Below, one piece after another: positions 52,009 through 61,816 of a stretch of DNA of 64,000 bases (its first letter is position 1; each line of letters begins with the position of its first letter). Below the pieces are notes generated by a model. The model worked only from the letters and a program-made list of their open reading frames with translations. It ran no database searches and was not told the origin of the DNA. Origin of the DNA: Dolichospermum compactum NIES-806 (GTDB lineage Bacteria > Cyanobacteriota > Cyanobacteriia > Cyanobacteriales > Nostocaceae); NCBI RefSeq assembly GCF_002368115.1, contig NZ_AP018316.1, forward strand, positions 1,953,694-2,017,693, read 5' to 3'. The translations under genes and the position numbers were made by a program.

Positions 52009-53427
52009 TTAATTCTCATTAATTTCTACGGTGACTTTAGCGTTAGTTAAACCAGAAACTTGCTTGGTAAATTCCGGAGATAAGGCAATTTTCACTTCTA
52101 CAACTCTGGCATCAATGTCTGCGGCTGGATCATTATTTAAGACATCTTTTTTGCCAATTTTTCTACCAATTGATGTGATTGAGCCTTTTAATTGACCGTT
52201 AAATGCGCCGTTGTCACTAGAGATAGTAGCAGTTTGACCCAAACGGACTTTATTAATACTATCTTCAGGAACTTCTGCAACTACGAACATCTGATCTGTT
52301 TGTCCAATTTCCGCAATTCCATTTGCTCCCATGATTTCCCCAGATTTGGTGTGAATTTTTAATATTTCACCAGAACTAGGAGCTTTAACATAGCTTTGTT
52401 GAAGTTCTACTTGAGCTTTTCTCATTAAGGCAATGGCATTAGTAACTTGTGCTTGAGCTACTTGGACATTTAATGGACTAACTACTAATATTCTGCTTAA
52501 TCTTTCTCTTTCTTCGTCTATTTGCCTTTGTAAAGTGGAGACAGTTTTGTTACGGTTGACTGTGGCTTCAATTAACTGCTGTTGTAGAGTGGCCAGGGTT
52601 TTAATTTGATTAGCTCTAGCTTCGGAAACTTGCTGTTGGATGGTATCTATTGCCCGTTTTAAACTAGCTTGACTTTCGATTAACTGTTGATTTGTAGTTA
52701 ACGCACTTAAGCGGCGGCGATCGCGTTCTTGTTGAGAAATAGCACCCTGTCCGTATAAAAATTCATAGCGCCCATAATCTACCTGAGCATTTCGTTGTTC
52801 GGCTCGAATCCTCTCCATATTAGCTTTCAAGGAATTTCTTTGTCCCAATAATTCCGCTTCCAAACGGTTAACGGTGGCTTGTTGGGCAATCTTCTCACCA
52901 CTTAACTGGGCAGCAATTCGGCTAATTGTCGCCTGTTGAGCCTCTTTTTCCCCCGCCAATTGGGCTTGTAAGCGAGAAATAATGAATCTTTGAGCTTGAG
53001 CATCTCTTGGTGGTCCAGCACTAACTTGGGCTAAATTCGCACGGGATTCTTGCAATTTAGCTTTGGCTTCTTCCACCACAGCCATACTAGTATCGCGGCT
53101 ATCTAAAATTGCCACAACCTGTCCTTGCTGTACTCGTTGTCCTTCTCTCACTAAAAGTTGCTGGACTCGTGAACTTCCTGATAAACCCGCTGGGGCAGAA
53201 AGTTTAATTACTTCTCCTCTTGGTTCTAAGCGTCCTATGGCAGTAATACTACTAGGAACTGGGGCTACAGTTACAGCAGAACTTAGTTTTTTTAATTGTT
53301 CCATTCTTGCTGTAGCTAAGAACCCAGCCGCTATAGCGACTGGTAAAGCTACGGCAATACTCAACCAAATTTTCGGTTGCTCAAGCGCCTTTTCTGGGGA
53401 TTTTGATTTTTCATTCACCCTTGACAT
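52009..53427 (-). CDS. devB: DevB-type membrane fusion protein (472 aa)
   Basis: An N-terminal anchor (AVALPVAIAAGFLATARM), then an HlyD-type lipoyl domain (SAPAGLSGSSRVQQLLVREGQRVQQGQVVAILDS) and a long alpha hairpin made of Q-rich coiled coils (QLAGEKEAQQATISRIAAQL) are visible. The C-terminal part has VVAEVPEDSINKVRLGQTA. DevB bridges the inner-membrane exporter to an outer-membrane TolC-like channel. The hairpin is long, about 200 residues. I looked for an NtcA site (GTAN8TAC) in the first few hundred bases upstream and did not find a clear one. Confidence 0.9.
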   Translation of the reverse strand: MSRVNEKSKSPEKALEQPKIWLSIAVALPVAIAAGFLATARMEQLKKLSSAVTVAPVPSSITAIGRLEPRGEVIKLSAPAGLSGSSRVQQLLVREGQRVQQGQVVAILDSRDTSMAVVEEAKAKLQESRANLAQVSAGPPRDAQAQRFIISRLQAQLAGEKEAQQATISRIAAQLSGEKIAQQATVNRLEAELLGQRNSLKANMERIRAEQRNAQVDYGRYEFLYGQGAISQQERDRRRLSALTTNQQLIESQASLKRAIDTIQQQVSEARANQIKTLATLQQQLIEATVNRNKTVSTLQRQIDEERERLSRILVVSPLNVQVAQAQVTNAIALMRKAQVELQQSYVKAPSSGEILKIHTKSGEIMGANGIAEIGQTDQMFVVAEVPEDSINKVRLGQTATISSDNGAFNGQLKGSITSIGRKIGKKDVLNNDPAADIDARVVEVKIALSPEFTKQVSGLTNAKVTVEINEN

Positions 53428-53988
53428 GATATTTAACCTATTTATCTGAATTATGGTGATGAAACTAAAAAAGTAAATTAGCTGTAATTAAAATCCACAG
53501 CAAACTTTATGCAAGACTTACACCTTTTTGGTCTTTTGTTTTGGCAAGTTTATAATTATTGTTGGGTATGATCAACCTTGCAGAAACTACACTCTGTGAT
53601 TATTCAGGTGTATTATCTTGACATGAAAATTTTTGTCTCAAAGCAACCTGGGATACAATTGGTAGATTTAATAAATCATTAGTAGTTGAGATTTCACACT
53701 TCATTTTTAAGAAAATATGCGAAACTTCAAAAGTTGCAGTTTACAAGAGAAAATAAAACTTTTGAGCAAATAGGTAAGAATTTTAACAATTAATAATTAC
53801 TAATTATCAGCCAAAACCAGATAACTAGGAATTTTAGTGATTAACGTTAGTTTTCCCTCCCAAAAGTATCAGTGGTGATAACTTCATATAAATTCTACAT
53901 TTATCAGTTGAGGGAAAACGTAACGCATTTTACAGATAAGGTAATAGCAATTTTTAATTGCTGACACTTTTGGTAATATTTCCTCAGA
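53428..53988. other. Non-coding stretch upstream of devB
   Basis: About 560 bases, AT-rich, with no convincing gene, repeat or tRNA. It must hold the devB promoter, which is on the minus strand, and the end of pcyA. I saw nothing else to report. Confidence 0.5.
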
Positions 53989-54729
53989 TTATTTTGGTAA
54001 ATCTGGCAAGTCAAATAAAACTTTAGTCATATAATTTTCTGCCCAATCTACACCAAAAGCCTTTTCTAAAACTCTACGGGTTTTATCATTTTGTTGTTGT
54101 TTGGTACAATAATTATGTTGTCCAGCAACAATTTGAGCCACTTTTTCCGGTGCAACTGGACTAGATGCGATCGCTTGGGTACAATGAATATCTAAAAATG
54201 ATTCTACGTGAGACAAAAAACTTGTCTCTTCTTCGGGGGAACTAGGACGAATAAACAGACAAAAATCGGAAAAAATATTTCCCCATTCTGGCAATTCACG
54301 GGGTTGAGAAAAATTGGCTGTGGTTAATTTACTAAGTTGCAAATTATAACCATCTGGTAAAATTCGATCTAAGTTTATTGGCGAAAGATCAGCAATAGCA
54401 GCACTAATTTGACCTCTACCTCCGACTAAATCACAGCCAAACATGGGAAGATCATATTCTGGACTAGGAAACATCACACAGTGCAGAATATCTAACATAT
54501 TCCCCACCTTTGCTAGTTCCAAGTGTATTTTGCGAAACTGGGGACTTTGATAACAACGATTTTCAATAATCAGTTTTTCACCTTCTAATTTACCTTCTAC
54601 ATATCCCAATTCCGCAGGTAAATGGTATGGTGATAAGTCTAGGTGTTTATGCCAAACCGCTTCAATACAATCAGCTAGTTTATGAATCAGGGGATGTTGT
54701 TGTTCACGAAGGGAAGGAATAGAAGACAT
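53989..54729 (-). CDS. pcyA: Phycocyanobilin:ferredoxin oxidoreductase (246 aa)
   Basis: PcyA reduces biliverdin IXalpha to phycocyanobilin with ferredoxin as electron donor. The chain contains FRKIHLELAKVG, ILHCVMFPSPEYDLPMFGCDLVGG, the region that holds the active-site histidine and aspartate, and ends with RVLEKAFGVDWAENYM. Length and order match the family. It proves that the organism makes phycobilin pigments. It is the last gene before the gap of 560 bases. Confidence 0.96.
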   Translation of the reverse strand: MSSIPSLREQQHPLIHKLADCIEAVWHKHLDLSPYHLPAELGYVEGKLEGEKLIIENRCYQSPQFRKIHLELAKVGNMLDILHCVMFPSPEYDLPMFGCDLVGGRGQISAAIADLSPINLDRILPDGYNLQLSKLTTANFSQPRELPEWGNIFSDFCLFIRPSSPEEETSFLSHVESFLDIHCTQAIASSPVAPEKVAQIVAGQHNYCTKQQQNDKTRRVLEKAFGVDWAENYMTKVLFDLPDLPK

Positions 54730-54996
54730 CTTACTTTAGGAAATACAATTTATTTCCTAGTTTACAATCATCTGCACCATTTTGTTGCGTCTATAAATAT
54801 AAGTAGGTGGGCGTTAAAAATTGTCGTTGGGGCAAGGGAACAGGGAACTCTTAACTGGGAACACTACTGGAAAGCTCATTGTATATTCGTTTTGACTTTT
54901 GACTTTTGCGAAGCGGTACTAGCTCCTTCAATCGAATATTTTCTGGTATTTTAGTCATTCAAAAAATCTCACATTTGCTATTAAAAACAATTGTCA

Positions 54997-55590
54997 CTAT
55001 CCCCAAAAATCTGTAACTTCATATCCTAATTCCCCGATCATCTGCCGCAATAAGGGTAAACTCAAACCAATCACATTACTGTGGCAACCCTCTATTTTCT
55101 CCACAAATAAACTCCCAAAACCTTCTAAAGCAAACGCCCCAGCGCATTGAAGAGGTTCACCTGTGGCTACATAGGCAAGAATAGCGCGATCGCTCATTTT
55201 CGCAAAATACACCCTAGTAACTTGACATTTAACCACAGTTTGATTTTTAGTAGTATCAATCAAAATATGACCAGTGTACAAGTCACCAAAATTACCTTGC
55301 ATCAATTGCCACCGAGCGATCGCTTCTTCAGCATCCCCTGGTTTACCGTAAATCCCTCCACCCACAGCCAAAACCGAATCACAGCCCATCACTAAAGCCG
55401 ATGGAAATTGGGAAACCACAGTTTCCGCTTTACACCTAGCCAGCGTTTTCACTAATTCCCCAGGTTCAGTTAGTTGTATTTGCGACTCATCAAAATCACT
55501 CGCACAAACTATTGGTTCAATTCCCACAGTTTGCAATAACCGACGACGGGCAGGGGAGGCAGAAGCAAGCACAAATTGTGGAATTTTCAT
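54997..55590 (-). CDS. maf: Maf-type nucleoside triphosphate pyrophosphatase
   Basis: Maf proteins hydrolyse non-canonical or modified NTPs to monophosphates. The start motif is FVLASASPARRRLLQ; the acidic segment is SALVMGCDSVLAVGG, then YGKPGDAEEAIARWQLMQG, and EKIEGCHSNVIGLSLPLL closes it. ATG 55590 gives MKIPQFVLASAS, the usual Maf beginning; the 17-residue upstream extension to 55641 is unlikely. Confidence 0.9.
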   Translation of the reverse strand: MKIPQFVLASASPARRRLLQTVGIEPIVCASDFDESQIQLTEPGELVKTLARCKAETVVSQFPSALVMGCDSVLAVGGGIYGKPGDAEEAIARWQLMQGNFGDLYTGHILIDTTKNQTVVKCQVTRVYFAKMSDRAILAYVATGEPLQCAGAFALEGFGSLFVEKIEGCHSNVIGLSLPLLRQMIGELGYEVTDFWG

Positions 55591-55692
55591 AAATTTCTGT
55601 ATAAGTAATTTTTTGGGTAATTGATAATAGTTAATTGTCAATTACCACCATTTCTAATTCAGTACCCAGGCAAAATTAATTAGAAGATTTGA

Positions 55693-55835
55693 ATTTAATG
55701 TAGGGGTAGCGCCCCCGTGCCTACCCCGATATTTGAGGAAACCACGAAATTGGGTTACTTCATGAGGTTTATGAAGTGTAGCGCCCCCGTGCCTACCCCG
55801 ATATTTGAGGAAACCACAGGGGGTAGAACCTACAA
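55693..55835. repeat. Two diverged relatives of the 76-bp unit
   Basis: GTAGGGGTAGCGCCCCCGTG followed by CCTACCCCGATATTTG occurs twice here, with GAGGAAACCAC instead of GGGCAACCAG. It shows the unit of the 3.5-kb array is a dispersed element present elsewhere in single copies. Confidence 0.8.
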
Positions 55836-55890
55836 AATTGATGAGTTTAGGAATTTTTAAATGTTCAATTAATTTTGCACAGGGTAATTA

Positions 55891-56436
55891 TTAATAAACA
55901 CTGAAAGAACTCACAACTTCATCAATCATCCGTTGTAGTTTTTTCCAACGTTGCTCAGGAACTGAAGCATTAAACGTAAACAGCTTACCACGACTAATAG
56001 CCACACTAGAAATATTATGTCTTTCCTGTCCATTAGGAAATTTAACTGCATATTCTAGAAAGTAGTAAATTTTTCCATTTACTTCTCTTTCAGCCGCATT
56101 GATTAACTCAGCAGTCCGATTAGAACCTACAGGAGCAAGAGCCGCCTTTCCTAATTTATAACCAACTTCTGTTGGCGTTCCCAATTCCGCCAAAGTTTTA
56201 CCAGAAGCAACGGGACTAATTACCACAGACACATTTTCTGATACTTCAATTAAATCGTGAAACACCACATCAGGCCCATCACCAACTTTAACTTGTAACC
56301 AACCATTTGGATAATCAAACTGATAACCGTCAGCACTATCTACAAACCTATTCAGTCCAGCCGCATTAGCCACACCAACACTACTCAAGCTAAAGCTCAA
56401 CACCAATAATAAAATGAACGTAATTCTTTGCCACAT
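55891..56436 (-). CDS. psbP: PsbP/CyanoP family photosystem II protein (181 aa)
   Basis: The product has a signal peptide (ITFILLLVLSFSLSSVGVANA) and the PsbP fold: FVDSADGYQFDYPNGWLQVKV, DVVFHDLIEVSENVSVVISPV and the closing WKKLQRMIDEVVSSFSVY. CyanoP assists photosystem II assembly on the lumenal side. The region before the cleavage site lacks a lipobox cysteine (ANAAGLN follows), so unlike the lipidated Synechocystis protein this one may be soluble. I chose ATG 56436; upstream codons to 56487 add nothing typical. Confidence 0.9.
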   Translation of the reverse strand: MWQRITFILLLVLSFSLSSVGVANAAGLNRFVDSADGYQFDYPNGWLQVKVGDGPDVVFHDLIEVSENVSVVISPVASGKTLAELGTPTEVGYKLGKAALAPVGSNRTAELINAAEREVNGKIYYFLEYAVKFPNGQERHNISSVAISRGKLFTFNASVPEQRWKKLQRMIDEVVSSFSVY

Positions 56437-56647
56437 TTTTTCAAATTCCTTTTGTCCGTCAACAATACAAGGTAAAGATAATTGCAAGTTTTTATTTTCT
56501 CACTAATCTGGACAATCTGGAGACTTTACTTTTGCCATCCTCTTCAGGCTTGATAAGTATGTGTGCTATAATTGGGCAGTCTCGCACCTTGTGGTTAAAT
56601 AAAAATCTCTTTGTGGCAACAATTAAGCCCCAAAGACTTTGAAAAAT

Positions 56648-57700
56648 ATGAAAAAAGTTGTCGTTGGTCTTTCCGGTGGCGTTGATAGTTCCGTAGCCGC
56701 CGCTATGCTGCATAATCAAGGCTATGATGTAATTGGTTTAACTCTTTGGCTGATGAAAGGCAAAGGGCAATGTTGCTCTGAAGGAATGATCGACGCGGCT
56801 GATATTTGTGAACAATTGGGTATACCCCATGAAATTGTTGATATTCGGGATGTCTTTCAAACAGAAATTATTGATTTTTTAGTGACAGGTTACAGCGTAG
56901 GCATTACGCCGTTGCCTTGTTCCCAATGTAACAAAACGGTGAAATTCGGTCCAATGGTGGAATATGCAAGGGAAAAATTGGCAGCGGATAAAATCGCCAC
57001 AGGTCATTATGCCCAAATCCGCTACGATGACACCACTAATCGTTACCAGTTGTTACGAGCAGTAGACCGCAACAAAGATCAATCTTATTTCCTCTATGAC
57101 TTATCCCAAGACTTATTAGGGGCAACAATTTTTCCCCTGGGTGAACTGAATAAAACCGATACTCGCCGAATTGCCACTGAATACAACTTAAAAACCGCCG
57201 ATAAACCAGAAAGTCAAGATTTATGCTTAGTAGAAAGCAATGGTTCTATGCGGGCATTTTTAGATAAATATTTAGCCCCCAAACCCGGTGATATTGTGGA
57301 TACCACTGGTAAAGTTTTGGGACAACATGATGGTGTCCACCATTACACCATTGGTCAGCGAAAAGGCTTAGGCATCGCCGCCGCCGAACCCTTGTATGTA
57401 ATTGAATTAGATGCAGCAAATAACAAGGTAGTTGTAGGAGATCGCACCAAAGGAACTCAGTCAGAATGTACAATAAATCGGATAAATTGGGTTTCCATAG
57501 CTGAACCCGTCGCCCCCATTCGCGCCGAAGTCCAAATCCGTTATCGTTCCCAGCCCGTACCCGTCACAGTAATTCCCCTACCAGATTCCCGCGTCCGGTT
57601 AGTATTTGATGAACCACAATTCAGCATCACCCCCGGACAAGCAGCGGTTTGGTACGACGAAGATACGGTATTGGGTGGCGGAATCATCGAACAATCCTAG
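56648..57700 (+). CDS. mnmA: tRNA-specific 2-thiouridylase (350 aa)
   Basis: MnmA makes 2-thiouridine at position 34 of tRNA-Lys, Glu and Gln. The PP-loop is VVVGLSGGVDSSVAAAML; the catalytic cysteines are in PCSQCNKTVKFG and SQDLCLVESNG. HHYTIGQRKGLGI and the C-terminal barrel follow. I chose ATG 56648; an in-frame TTG nine bases upstream is less likely. A strong GGGCGCA/TGCGCCC hairpin lies right after the stop. Confidence 0.95.
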   Translation: MKKVVVGLSGGVDSSVAAAMLHNQGYDVIGLTLWLMKGKGQCCSEGMIDAADICEQLGIPHEIVDIRDVFQTEIIDFLVTGYSVGITPLPCSQCNKTVKFGPMVEYAREKLAADKIATGHYAQIRYDDTTNRYQLLRAVDRNKDQSYFLYDLSQDLLGATIFPLGELNKTDTRRIATEYNLKTADKPESQDLCLVESNGSMRAFLDKYLAPKPGDIVDTTGKVLGQHDGVHHYTIGQRKGLGIAAAEPLYVIELDAANNKVVVGDRTKGTQSECTINRINWVSIAEPVAPIRAEVQIRYRSQPVPVTVIPLPDSRVRLVFDEPQFSITPGQAAVWYDEDTVLGGGIIEQS

Positions 57701-57735
57701 GGGCGCAGGGCTTGCGCCCTGTCTTTCTGTCTTTA
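57701..57735 (+). terminator. Hairpin after mnmA
   Basis: GGGCGCA (57701-57707) and TGCGCCC (57713-57719) pair with a five-base loop and are followed by TGTCTTTCTGTCTTT. It starts right at the mnmA stop. Confidence 0.6.
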
Positions 57736-57768
57736 CTTTAGGTCTTGCGCTTAATTTTGTAGATGCCA

Positions 57769-57827
57769 ACCCCCTGTGGTTGCCCCAAATACCGGGGTAG
57801 GCACGGGGGCGCTACCCCTACATTAAA
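57769..57827. repeat. Inverted relative of the 76-bp unit
   Basis: GGTTGCCCCAAATACCGGGG followed by TAGGCACGGGGGCGCTACCC is the reverse complement of the array unit at 3.5 kb with small changes. It lies between mnmA and the aldolase gene. Confidence 0.85.
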
Positions 57828-57860
57828 TCCCACCCATAACCTTCATAAGCGCAACAGAAA

Positions 57861-58637
57861 TTACTCCAACAAATCGGGTTCTCGCCGCACAATTATCTCA
57901 TACAAAGACTGAAAACTAAACCAACCCATCTCAGGAGAACCCACTTGGCTATAAGCTATCTTCGCATACTCTGGCTTAATCGGGCTAGGTATTCCAGCAG
58001 CTTCCGCCAATAATTGAGCTTGACAAGAACGCTCCATCGTGATAAACCACCAAGCAGCCTCATCAATAGTTTTACCTACCGTCAGCAAACCGTGATTCTT
58101 GAGAATGACGGCCTTATTTTTTCCTAAAGTGTCAGCAATGCGCTTACCTTCTGCCGAGTCGAGAACAACTCCCGTATAATCCATAAATATACTGTGGTCT
58201 TCGTAAAAAGAACAAGCATCTTGAGTCAGGGGGTCAAGCAGACGACCAAGACTAGACCAACTTTTTCCATGGATAGAATGAGCGTGTGCCGCCGCTACCA
58301 CGTCAGGACGGGCTGCATGAACTTGAGAATGAATAGCAAAAGCAGCGCGATTTACTGGGCGATTACCGTAAATTACATCACCTTGCTGATTAACTAAGAT
58401 TAGGTCACTAACTCGAATTAAACCAAAGTGCATTCCAAAAGGATTCACCCAAAAATGTTCGGGGTTTTCTGGGTCACGGGCTGTAATGTGTCCAGCAACA
58501 CCTTCATCAAATCCAAATCGGGAAAATAGCCTTAATGCAGCCGCCAGTCGCTGTTGACGGTGCAATCTTTCTTCGGGAATGGAGGTAAATGTGGGAATCT
58601 GGGGACTATTGGGTTTTTGTATAGGTATTTCTGACAT
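57861..58637 (-). CDS. Class II aldolase/adducin-family protein (258 aa)
   Basis: The domain is recognisable from RLFSRFGFDEGVAGHITARDPENP, the zinc-binding VVAAAHAHSIHGKSWSSLG (two histidines) and a third histidine in VILKNHGLLTVG. Class II aldolases of this type cleave sugar phosphates such as fuculose-1-phosphate; the substrate here is unknown. The length is typical of this family. No other sugar-metabolism genes adjoin. Confidence 0.88.
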   Translation of the reverse strand: MSEIPIQKPNSPQIPTFTSIPEERLHRQQRLAAALRLFSRFGFDEGVAGHITARDPENPEHFWVNPFGMHFGLIRVSDLILVNQQGDVIYGNRPVNRAAFAIHSQVHAARPDVVAAAHAHSIHGKSWSSLGRLLDPLTQDACSFYEDHSIFMDYTGVVLDSAEGKRIADTLGKNKAVILKNHGLLTVGKTIDEAAWWFITMERSCQAQLLAEAAGIPSPIKPEYAKIAYSQVGSPEMGWFSFQSLYEIIVRREPDLLE

Positions 58638-58710
58638 ATATAGCTTTTTGACTATCCTGAATATGACGAGTACGATATATATTTTGCATGGACATTAGCA
58701 TTACATCTAG

Positions 58711-58800
58711 AGTTACCAACCAAGGTATTTGTTCTAACTCTTTAATAGCATCTAAAACGCGATAATACTGGGGATTGCCTTGAAATAACCAGAAAGCCAT
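58711..58800 (-). pseudogene. EVE-domain protein, N-terminal remnant
   Basis: The first 30 codons (MAFWLFQGNPQYYRVLDAIKELEQIPWLVT) match the start of EVE-domain (PUA-like, modified-base-binding) proteins. The sequence then turns into unrelated codons (LDVMLMSMQNIYRT), and no remaining domain is present. It is a gene broken soon after its start. Confidence 0.55.
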
Positions 58801-58865
58801 ATACTGTTACTGATAATTATTAACCCAAATCATACCATTTTTGAGATTTTTGATCTTACTTAGCC

Positions 58866-58901
58866 ACAAAAAATAAAAACCGTGAAAAAATAAATTCACG
58901 G
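58866..58901 (-). terminator. Rho-independent terminator (minus strand)
   Basis: On the minus strand CCGTGAA and TTCACGG pair and run into TTTTTATTTTTTG. It is 139 bases past the arsS stop and is a good candidate for its transcript end. Confidence 0.65.
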
Positions 58902-59039
58902 CTTTACGAAAAAATGTGGTGTGAGGAGACTTAACTCAACTTCATCTTACTGCATCTAAAAATTAGAAGTTCAACTACTGCAAATTTCTTTACAAGATAG
59001 TTATTTGATGACATATATATATTCTTAATCTTTGTCACT

Positions 59040-60014
59040 TTATACTATAGCGCCACCACAACTAGAACCACAACCCGCAGTACAACCATAGCAATATTCA
59101 GCAGTTTGGACTTCATTAAATATATCCAAACTACCAATTTCTAACAATTTACGCACTGTCAACTTTTCACCATTCTGAGTTTTTGCAGGTAAATTCATCA
59201 TTTGGTTAAAGTCACAATCATAAATATTCCCTAAATAATCAATAGAAAGTTGTTCACGACACATTAAACCATCAATTGTTTTGGGGTTAAAGTGAGACTC
59301 TAAAAACTGCAAATAGCTAGAATAAAGCTGTTTTCTTTCTAAATGAAACTTTGTTCTCCCCACAGGTATGTTAGTAATCGTGAAAAGATGATTAAATCGA
59401 ACATCAAACTTTTCAGACAGAAAGGTTTTATAAGCCTTTTCTAAATTTACTTGTTCGGGAGTTAGAGAAAAATCTTCACTATTTGGTAATGGAGGATTGT
59501 ACACCAAATCTAAAACTAAATTTGGGTTTTGACCATAACCAATTTTATTCAACCATTGCAAAGCTTTAATTGATTGTTCAAAAACACCATTTCCCCGCAT
59601 TTTATCCACATTGTCTGCTAAATAACAGGGGAGAGAAGCCACAATCCTCACTTGATTTTGAGCAAAAAAATCTGGTAAATCCTCAAATCCCTCCACGAAA
59701 TAAATTGTCAAATTTGATCTCACAATTACCTGTTTACCTGCCTTTCTAGCAGCTTCTACCAATGGCTTAAAACCATAATTCATTTCCGGTGCGCCACCAG
59801 TTAAATCAACAATTTTGATTTCGGGAAATTTCTCAATTAAATCAATTAACTGTTGACAGATTTCCGGTGTTAGTTCTTCACTTCTTTTGGGACTAGCTTC
59901 TACATGGCAATGGTTACAAGCTAAATTACAACGTTTTCCTAAATTAATTTGTAAAACGTTGATTTGCTTTTTTGTCAAAGGTGAATTTAGCTGTTGGAAA
60001 AAAGGTGTAATCAT
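59040..60014 (-). CDS. arsS: Arsenosugar biosynthesis radical SAM protein ArsS (324 aa)
   Basis: ArsS transfers an adenosyl/ribosyl group to arsenic in the making of arsenosugars. The radical SAM cluster is CNLACNHC (C29, C33, C36), followed by GGAPEMNYGFKPL. The C-terminal end has YGCTAGCGSSCGGA, a cysteine-rich tail typical of this family. It usually sits beside arsM; here arsM is 1.8 kb away on the same strand, with decayed genes between. Confidence 0.93.
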   Translation of the reverse strand: MITPFFQQLNSPLTKKQINVLQINLGKRCNLACNHCHVEASPKRSEELTPEICQQLIDLIEKFPEIKIVDLTGGAPEMNYGFKPLVEAARKAGKQVIVRSNLTIYFVEGFEDLPDFFAQNQVRIVASLPCYLADNVDKMRGNGVFEQSIKALQWLNKIGYGQNPNLVLDLVYNPPLPNSEDFSLTPEQVNLEKAYKTFLSEKFDVRFNHLFTITNIPVGRTKFHLERKQLYSSYLQFLESHFNPKTIDGLMCREQLSIDYLGNIYDCDFNQMMNLPAKTQNGEKLTVRKLLEIGSLDIFNEVQTAEYCYGCTAGCGSSCGGAIV

Positions 60015-60225
60015 AGAAGTATCTCTAGCACGAATTTCTATAAGAGGATGTTTTAAAAGTCATTCAACCTACAGCAAATTGTCATCAAACCTGGAACAAG
60101 AACCCCACCCCCAACCCCCTCATCGCTTGCGGGGAGGGGGCTAGGATGTACCTTATAAGTAATTCGACAAAAATATTTACAGTCATTGCGAGCGAAGGGA
60201 AGCAATCACAACCCTTGGAATTGCT

Positions 60226-60891
60226 TCATTTCACTTCGTTCCATATGACGAACCAAGAACCACCGCGCAGCAGCCTGTTTACACTGCTTAGACTTGTCCA
60301 AGCACTGCCATCGGTAGGCGCATTTATATAGTTTTCATGCCACTTATCTTCACACCATTCCCACACATTCCCACACATATCATATAAACCAAAAGGGTTG
60401 GCCGGAAAAATTCCTACCTCTGTGGTTTTCTCTCGATATTGTCCTTTTTGTCCCTGCCCGTAAGTGTAGTTACCATCATAATTAGCTAAATCTGTAGAAA
60501 TTGTTTCCCCACAATAAAACGGGGTAGTAGTTCCTCCACGACAAGCATATTCCCATTCTGCCTCAGTAGGTAAACGATAGGTTTTATTTGCTATTCGGGA
60601 AAGTCTGGAACAAAATTCTTGAGCATCATTCCATGATACACACTCAACAGGCAGATTATCACCTGTAAAACAAGATGGATCGGATTCTAAATCAATGTTA
60701 ACCTTTGCTAGTGCAGCTACAGCCCGCCATTGTTTTTGCGTAACTGGATATTTACCCATGAAAAATGAGGGAACAGTAACTTGATTTTGTGGACTTTCAT
60801 ACGAACTTCGGTGTTCCTCATTTTCTGGAGAACCCATGATAAAAGTCCCTCCGGGAATAGCTACCATTTCCAAGATTACGCCATTTCCCAA
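60226..60891 (-). pseudogene. Formylglycine-generating-enzyme-family gene, truncated at both ends
   Basis: The SUMF1/FGE fold is recognisable: ILEMVAIPGGTFIMGSPENEEHRS, then YPVTQKQWRAVA, CVSWNDAQEFCSRLS, YRLPTEAEWEYACRGG and GLYDMCGNVWEWCEDKW. It ends abruptly at LLRGGSWFVIWNEVK, where relatives continue with about 40 residues. The 5' side is also cut: the coding-like reading goes upstream (TIKYFAQDLGNG) to a repeat with no start. The C-terminus abuts a dispersed repeat (CATTGCGAGCGAAGGGAAGC). Confidence 0.7.
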
Positions 60892-60913
60892 GTCTTGGGC
60901 AAAATATTTTATA

Positions 60914-60985
60914 GTAGGGGTTTAGCAGCGCATCATTGGTGTCAATTTAACGTTAACCGGGCGGTTAGAAACCGCCGGGGTTTAA
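60914..60985. repeat. Dispersed repeat resembling the interior of the 1006-1299 element
   Basis: TAGTAGGGGTTTAGCAGCGC and GGGCGGTTAGAAACCGCCGG align with the reverse complement of 1192-1265. The copy covers the truncated 5' end of the FGE-like gene. Confidence 0.55.
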
Positions 60986-60988
60986 GTT

Positions 60989-61079
60989 TTATTTCGCATT
61001 TTCCAGAAAATCTTGTATTACTTTTAGCGTAGATTCTAAATTCTTAACATCGCCGATTTCAAGTTCTAAACCATCAAGA
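60989..61079 (-). pseudogene. C-terminal remnant of an unidentified gene
   Basis: The minus strand reads NLDGLELEIGDVKNLESTLKVIQDFLENAK and a stop at 60989-60991. It looks like the end of a real protein whose body has been lost. I cannot name the family. Confidence 0.35.
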
Positions 61080-61738
61080 TTACTTTATTTTTACCAACTA
61101 CCAAAGATACTAAAAAACCATTTTACATTGTCGAGGTTCAATTTCAACCCGATGATGATTTATATTATCGTCTCTTTGCAGAGCTTTTTCTCTACCTACG
61201 ACAATACAAAACTCCTCATCCTTGGCAAGCTGTAATCATCTATCCTAGTCGTAATATAGAAAGAGAACAGAATTTACAATTTGGCGAAATCTTACTACTT
61301 GAAAGAGTTACACGCATTTATTTAGATGAGTTGGGAGAGAGTTCTTTAGGGGTGGGAGTGGTTAAACTGGTAATAGAAACAGAGGAATCTGCACCAGCAT
61401 TAGCAAGACGCTTAATTGCACAAGCAAACCAACAACTAACTGATATCAAAATTAAACGGGATTTAATTAATCTGATTGAGACAATTATCGTCTACAAATT
61501 ACCCAAAAAAAGCAGAAAGGAGATTGAAGCGATGTTAGGTTTAAGTGAGTTGAAACAAACTAGAGTTTATCAAGAAGCTTTAGAAGAAGGTAAAGCTGAA
61601 GGTGAAGCAGAAGCAACCAGAAAGTTTGCTTTAAAATTGTTACGAACTGGCATGAGTTTAGAACAAATTGCCGAAATTACGGAATTATCTCTTCAGCAAA
61701 TTCAGGCTTTACAAAAAGAAATTCAAGAATCATAGTTT
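61070..61738 (+). pseudogene. DUF2887/Rpn-type PD-(D/E)xK nuclease, 5' end lost
   Basis: The frame from about 61070 reads LPTTKDTKKPFYIVEVQFQPDDDLYYRLFAELFLYLRQY and continues to SRKEIEAMLGLSELKQTRVYQEALEEGKAEG and a C-terminal helix-turn segment. The VEVQFQ carries the catalytic E-x-Q. The family's first about 45 residues are absent, and a stop lies just upstream (61067). A TTG at 61331 could start a shorter frame, but without the nuclease core. It is probably dead. Confidence 0.65.
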
Positions 61739-61816
61739 TAATTAGAACTTGCTGATAGCGTGGCGTATGACTCTTGCATCGTCACGCAAGCTATAACAAT
61801 ATAAACATACATAAAG

